Shown here in pieces: positions 40,608 to 43,039 of a DNA stretch of 43,039 nucleotides. Origin of the DNA: a virus; IMG/VR virus record IMGVR_UViG_3300010413_000067, positions 1-43,039 of that record; one strand, written 5' to 3'. Below the pieces are notes generated by a model. That model made no database searches and was not told the origin of the DNA. It was given only the letters and a program-made list of their open reading frames with translations. Both the position numbers and the translations under genes were made by a program. Numbering within the stretch: the stretch's first letter is position 1; every line of letters begins with the position of its first letter.

Positions 40608-41248
40608 GTATTTTTTTCACAACTTTTAATTTCTTCCCATTCCTTGAATGATTCATAAAGGCTTTCAGCAACTTCCATTAGTTTGGATTTAGTATGAAGT
40701 TCCTGTGGAACAACCGCAAAGGCAACTTCCACTGCGATTTTCCTAAGCTCATCTTGCCCCATCCATGTAAGTGCTCGATGTTTCGGATAGCGCTTTACGA
40801 TTTCTTTAGACGGGAATCTTCTTAAGCCTGTCCAGGGCGGAATGTCTGAAATGACTATGGGAGGCCCTGAGTCGGAGGGCGGGTCGCCTAAGACTTTAGG
40901 TTCAGCCGCAAGAATAGCTGATTCCTGTCTTATTTCTTGCACGGCGGAACTCAAGGCCTCCCTAACTGCTTTAGGTATAATCGGCTCCGGTCTTTCTTGC
41001 CAATTATAGCTTTGAAAAAATTTAGCCGCAGTTCCTCTTACAGTCCAAGCTGGCTCATTGCCCGCTTTAGCAAGGATTTCTGCGGCTTTTGCTCTACCAT
41101 CTGAAAGATCAGGTTCACCGTAGATCAGTTCCGATAAACAGGTCTTGACAACTTTAGCAACTGACATGCCATCGGTGTACTTACCGCGCATCTTTAGCCA
41201 TTCTGTACATTCAGCGATTAGCTGATTATCTAGACGAACCGTTCTCAA
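40604..41248 (-). CDS. Putative regulator with RHH-like N-terminus
   Basis: 214 residues from TTG 41248 behind ATAGGAGAAGCC. The N-terminal MRTVRLDNQLIAECTEWLKM, then GKYTDGMSVAKVVKTCLSELI, resembles a ribbon-helix-helix. A Pro-rich middle (GDPPSDSGPPIVISDIPPWTG) links to a helical C-terminal region. The gene ends inside the -35 box of the next promoter, so its own transcription could influence that promoter. Function inferred weakly. Confidence 0.55.
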   Translation of the reverse strand: MRTVRLDNQLIAECTEWLKMRGKYTDGMSVAKVVKTCLSELIYGEPDLSDGRAKAAEILAKAGNEPAWTVRGTAAKFFQSYNWQERPEPIIPKAVREALSSAVQEIRQESAILAAEPKVLGDPPSDSGPPIVISDIPPWTGLRRFPSKEIVKRYPKHRALTWMGQDELRKIAVEVAFAVVPQELHTKSKLMEVAESLYESFKEWEEIKSCEKNT

Positions 41249-41298
41249 GGCTTCTCCTATATCTACTTTGAATTTGTAGAAGATCTCCCATGCACATT

Positions 41299-41625
41299 TT
41301 AGTAGTCAGTCGGTTCAGGTGGCAGTCCATCTGGATCATCTTCACACCAGAGACAATCGTGATTCGAGCAGCGCATAGGGTCTTCTTCTTCTAACAAAGG
41401 ACTCTTGCAATGCGGACAAAGACCTTGATCAAGACACACTGAACAAGGTTCAAAGTCTTCGAGATACCCACGCGGAAGTGCAATGCCGCGTGGAGATGGA
41501 TCGTATCTTTCCCCTCGTCCGCCCCAGCCTTCGCACTTTCTGCAATAGTTTGGATGATTTAACTGAAATGCTTTCGTTTCTGCAATGTGAAGCTCTAATC
41601 GGCTTATCTCATTTTTTGAGTTCAT
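41299..41625 (-). CDS. Zinc-finger-rich small protein
   Basis: 108 residues, site TTGGAGGGCTAAAATG. After a helical N-terminus come CRKC with GWGGRGERY, then CSVCLDQGLCPHCKSP, then CSNHDCLWC, giving two or three zinc-binding knuckles. The pattern resembles DnaJ-type or rubredoxin-like zinc modules. It may bind nucleic acid or host protein. The 50-nt gap downstream holds only the next gene's ribosome binding site. Confidence 0.6.
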   Translation of the reverse strand: MNSKNEISRLELHIAETKAFQLNHPNYCRKCEGWGGRGERYDPSPRGIALPRGYLEDFEPCSVCLDQGLCPHCKSPLLEEEDPMRCSNHDCLWCEDDPDGLPPEPTDY

Positions 41626-41626
41626 T

Positions 41627-41842
41627 TTAGCCCTCCAATTTGATTAAGGTTTTAGCATCATATCGCTGTCCTTTACCAGTACCAATCCCTGTTCCGTTGA
41701 CAACATGGCAAGCGGGACACATAAGTGCCCAAAATCTAAAGATCGTAGCTCCATCAACAAAGGTCTTGAATTGCTTCAAGTCTTCGCCGCACATATCACA
41801 CTTTGCTGGCCAAGTGCCAAGCCATTTTCGCTCTTTTTTCAT
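41627..41842 (-). CDS. Small zinc-ribbon protein
   Basis: 71 residues; ATG 41842 has AAAGGAGGTGAGAAAAGA upstream, so the longer frame to 41941 is not used. CDMCGEDLKQF ... FWALMCPACHVVNGTGIGTGKGQRYD contains two C-x2-C pairs and an HNH-like-looking zinc region without the catalytic His pair. Similar small proteins are common in phage early regions. Function unknown. Confidence 0.6.
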   Translation of the reverse strand: MKKERKWLGTWPAKCDMCGEDLKQFKTFVDGATIFRFWALMCPACHVVNGTGIGTGKGQRYDAKTLIKLEG

Positions 41843-41858
41843 TCTTTTCTCACCTCCT

Positions 41859-42284
41859 TTAAGCTTTAGTGTCCGTATCATCACAGATCCATTCGTACTC
41901 TTCCACTTTTTTATATCCCTTGAATACTTTTCTACAGCCATCGCCTTCAGTTAGTCCTAATTCAACTCCAAGACTAACAAGGTTTCTCTTGTCTTCATAT
42001 GTTGCGCGAAGCTCACCATTTTTTATCTTAGGTTGAGTTGTTTCAAGGTTGTGCTGCCAAAATACATCATCGAGGAAGATTATAGCATCTTTCTTTCTAA
42101 TGCCATAAGTGTAGATTTTCATTTGGCGAGAAGTAATAACATAGCACCCAAAGTAATACTCAGGTGATAGCCAAGCCTTAGCTCTATCGAGAATTGGAGA
42201 AAGTGGAAAACATGTTTCCAGTTCCTCTACTTCTTCTCTGTTTTTCCGCAGTCGGTGCTGCATCATGTCTGAGTAGACAGTCAT
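41859..42284 (-). CDS. Hypothetical early protein
   Basis: 141 residues, site AAAAAGGAGACAAGAAAATG. Mixed alpha/beta with an Arg/Glu-rich N-terminal helix, a central FGCYVITSRQMKIYTYGIRKKDAIIFLDD segment and a C-terminal acidic tail. It is directly downstream of palindrome copy 7, so that element may control it. No family recognised. Confidence 0.55.
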   Translation of the reverse strand: MTVYSDMMQHRLRKNREEVEELETCFPLSPILDRAKAWLSPEYYFGCYVITSRQMKIYTYGIRKKDAIIFLDDVFWQHNLETTQPKIKNGELRATYEDKRNLVSLGVELGLTEGDGCRKVFKGYKKVEEYEWICDDTDTKA

Positions 42285-42302
42285 TTTCTTGTCTCCTTTT
42301 TA

Positions 42303-42341
42303 TCCTGGCGATATGTTCAAAATTCGAGCACATCGCCAGGA
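42303..42341. repeat. Dispersed palindrome, copy 7
   Basis: Core TGTTCAAAATTCGAGCA (42314-42330) with the longest arms of the family: TCCTGGCGAT (42303-42312) and ATCGCCAGGA (42332-42341), a perfect 10-bp pairing. It lies between two - strand genes, 14 nt before the ribosome binding site of the downstream one. Confidence 0.85.
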
Positions 42342-42351
42342 TTCTTTTTAG

Positions 42352-42636
42352 TTAGTCTTTTTGATTTCTATATTTTTCAGCCTCCGTTGCAAATATTTCC
42401 CCCAGCGTTTTGTTAAGCGTCGGAAGATGCTGCGGACTTCTTGTAATAATAGTCAAGATGTAGAGCATCAAGCCCCGGATTTTGTCTGTCTCTAATTCAA
42501 CAGTAGTTTCCAGGAGATTTTTTAGATCTTTCGCTGCGGTCATAAGAAGCTCATCTCCAGTCTTATTTATAGTTACAATTCCGTCCGCAATGACTATTGT
42601 AGCCATCGCTAACAATTCTTTATCACTCTTATTCAT
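42352..42636 (-). CDS. Hypothetical early protein
   Basis: 94 residues, site AGGAGGGCTTAATCATG. Mostly helical (DKELLAMATIVIADGIVTINKTGDELLMTAAKDLKNLLETTVELETDKIRG), with no catalytic motif. Its stop codon lies in the shared sequence GACTAACTA just before palindrome copy 7. Confidence 0.55.
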   Translation of the reverse strand: MNKSDKELLAMATIVIADGIVTINKTGDELLMTAAKDLKNLLETTVELETDKIRGLMLYILTIITRSPQHLPTLNKTLGEIFATEAEKYRNQKD

Positions 42637-42666
42637 GATTAAGCCCTCCTGTCTTATTTAATTATT

Positions 42667-42888
42667 TTACCTTGCCAGTATATATGGCGCCATTGCCAAA
42701 ATAACCTTTAATGCTGTATGCAACTCTCCACGAGTGCGACAGTGAATGTCTACGAACTCCATCGATAGCATATATTGGTATTGTTCTAGTTGAACAATTT
42801 CTGGCCTTACGCCATACACCTTGTCGATTTTTTCCACTAAGCTTTTAGTGTCCGTAACAGTACGGAATTTATTTTTCATTCTTTTCAT
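42667..42888 (-). CDS. Hypothetical early protein
   Basis: 73 residues, GAGGACTGATT before ATG 42888. Basic N-terminus (MKRMKNKFRTVTD) followed by helical and beta segments (KIDKVYGVRPEIVQLEQYQYMLSMEFVDIHC). No family recognised. Starts 2 nt after the stop of the upstream gene. Confidence 0.5.
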   Translation of the reverse strand: MKRMKNKFRTVTDTKSLVEKIDKVYGVRPEIVQLEQYQYMLSMEFVDIHCRTRGELHTALKVILAMAPYILAR

Positions 42889-42890
42889 AA

Positions 42891-43039
42891 TCAGTCCTCT
42901 ACTGTTAGTTCTAATTCCTTCCTAATTTCGCCATTTACACGGCTGAGTGATTGTGGTAAATAGATAACTATAACTCCATCCTCAGTCTCGTACCTATCAC
43001 CGCCAGACTTTCTTGCGGGTCTAACTAGCGTGAGTTTAA
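42891..43039 (-). CDS. Partial CDS, C-terminal end only
   Basis: An open frame enters from beyond the right edge and ends at TGA 42893-42891, giving at least 48 residues ending VNGEIRKELELTVED. The visible part (ARKSGGDRYETEDGVIVIYLPQSLSR) is beta then helix. The start is outside the window. Its tight spacing with the next gene supports a real coding region. Confidence 0.5.
   Translation of the reverse strand, partial: KLTLVRPARKSGGDRYETEDGVIVIYLPQSLSRVNGEIRKELELTVED

Noticed and set aside
2-42341. Palindromes as N4-type virion RNA polymerase promoter hairpins
   Set aside because: N4-type hairpins have short GC stems with 3-base loops, and no virion RNA polymerase signature is visible in any large gene here.
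2-42341. Palindromes as ordinary intrinsic terminators
   Set aside because: Cores are A/T-rich, most lack a following T tract in the direction of transcription, and clear terminators of the usual GC type exist separately at 17216, 36518 and 39998.
1-43039. Direct terminal repeats or a circular join
   Set aside because: The first and last bases share no visible repeat, and the right edge cuts a gene; completeness cannot be judged by eye.
1-43039. tRNA genes
   Set aside because: No cloverleaf-like segment with a GTTCRA-type T loop and CCA-ready acceptor was noticed in the few gaps, and coding density leaves little space; a dedicated tRNA search was not possible.

Overview
The window looks like most of the genome of a tailed bacteriophage (Caudoviricetes) with podovirus-type architecture. 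It encodes a large terminase, portal, scaffold, major capsid protein, a head-tail adaptor, a tail hub and very large internal virion proteins. I see no tape measure, tail tube or sheath. The DNA is A+T-rich, genes are tightly packed with 1-80 nt overlaps, and almost every gene has a strong AGGAGG-like ribosome binding site, so the host is a bacterium. Its identity cannot be read from the sequence. Three Sec-type signal peptides on virion-region proteins hint at a host with an elaborate cell surface. No endolysin or integrase is recognisable.

Layout: two divergently organised arms meet tail to tail at about 30,036. Left arm (+ strand, 110-30,038): a promoter at the left edge; a small HTH/TerS-like gene; a block of fibre/adhesin-like proteins (746-9,266) that includes a beta-helix/Calx-beta protein and a protein built from about 28 repeats of 18 or 22 residues; then packaging and head genes (10,503-17,775), adaptor and fibre genes (18,666-21,172), a tail protein, and internal virion proteins ending in a 1507-residue protein with an HExxH motif. 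Right arm (- strand, 43,039-30,035): many small genes, then replication/recombination: Cas4-like nuclease, Sak4-like ATPase, DUF669-like protein, RHH regulator, a ParB-methyltransferase fusion, a uracil-DNA-glycosylase/DNA polymerase I fusion, and a DUF3987-like ATPase. At least six tiny genes of 29-59 codons, five of them single-span membrane proteins, lie in gaps on this arm and at the arm junction.

Most unusual signal: seven copies of a short palindrome with consensus TGYYCAAAWTTTGRRCA are scattered over both arms. In most copies the core is flanked by arms that differ from copy to copy yet remain self-complementary. Six are intergenic, five of them directly upstream of a gene start and one upstream of the left-edge promoter. 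The seventh lies in frame inside a degenerate PurD-like ATP-grasp gene, at the place where about 65-70 residues of the family's ATP-grasp fold appear to be missing. The only copy with a perfect core lies just upstream of a Fis-type HTH gene. This looks like a phage-borne palindromic element or operator family, comparable in behaviour to Rickettsia palindromic elements or T4-type mobile regulatory cassettes, and I regard it as the best candidate for something undescribed here.
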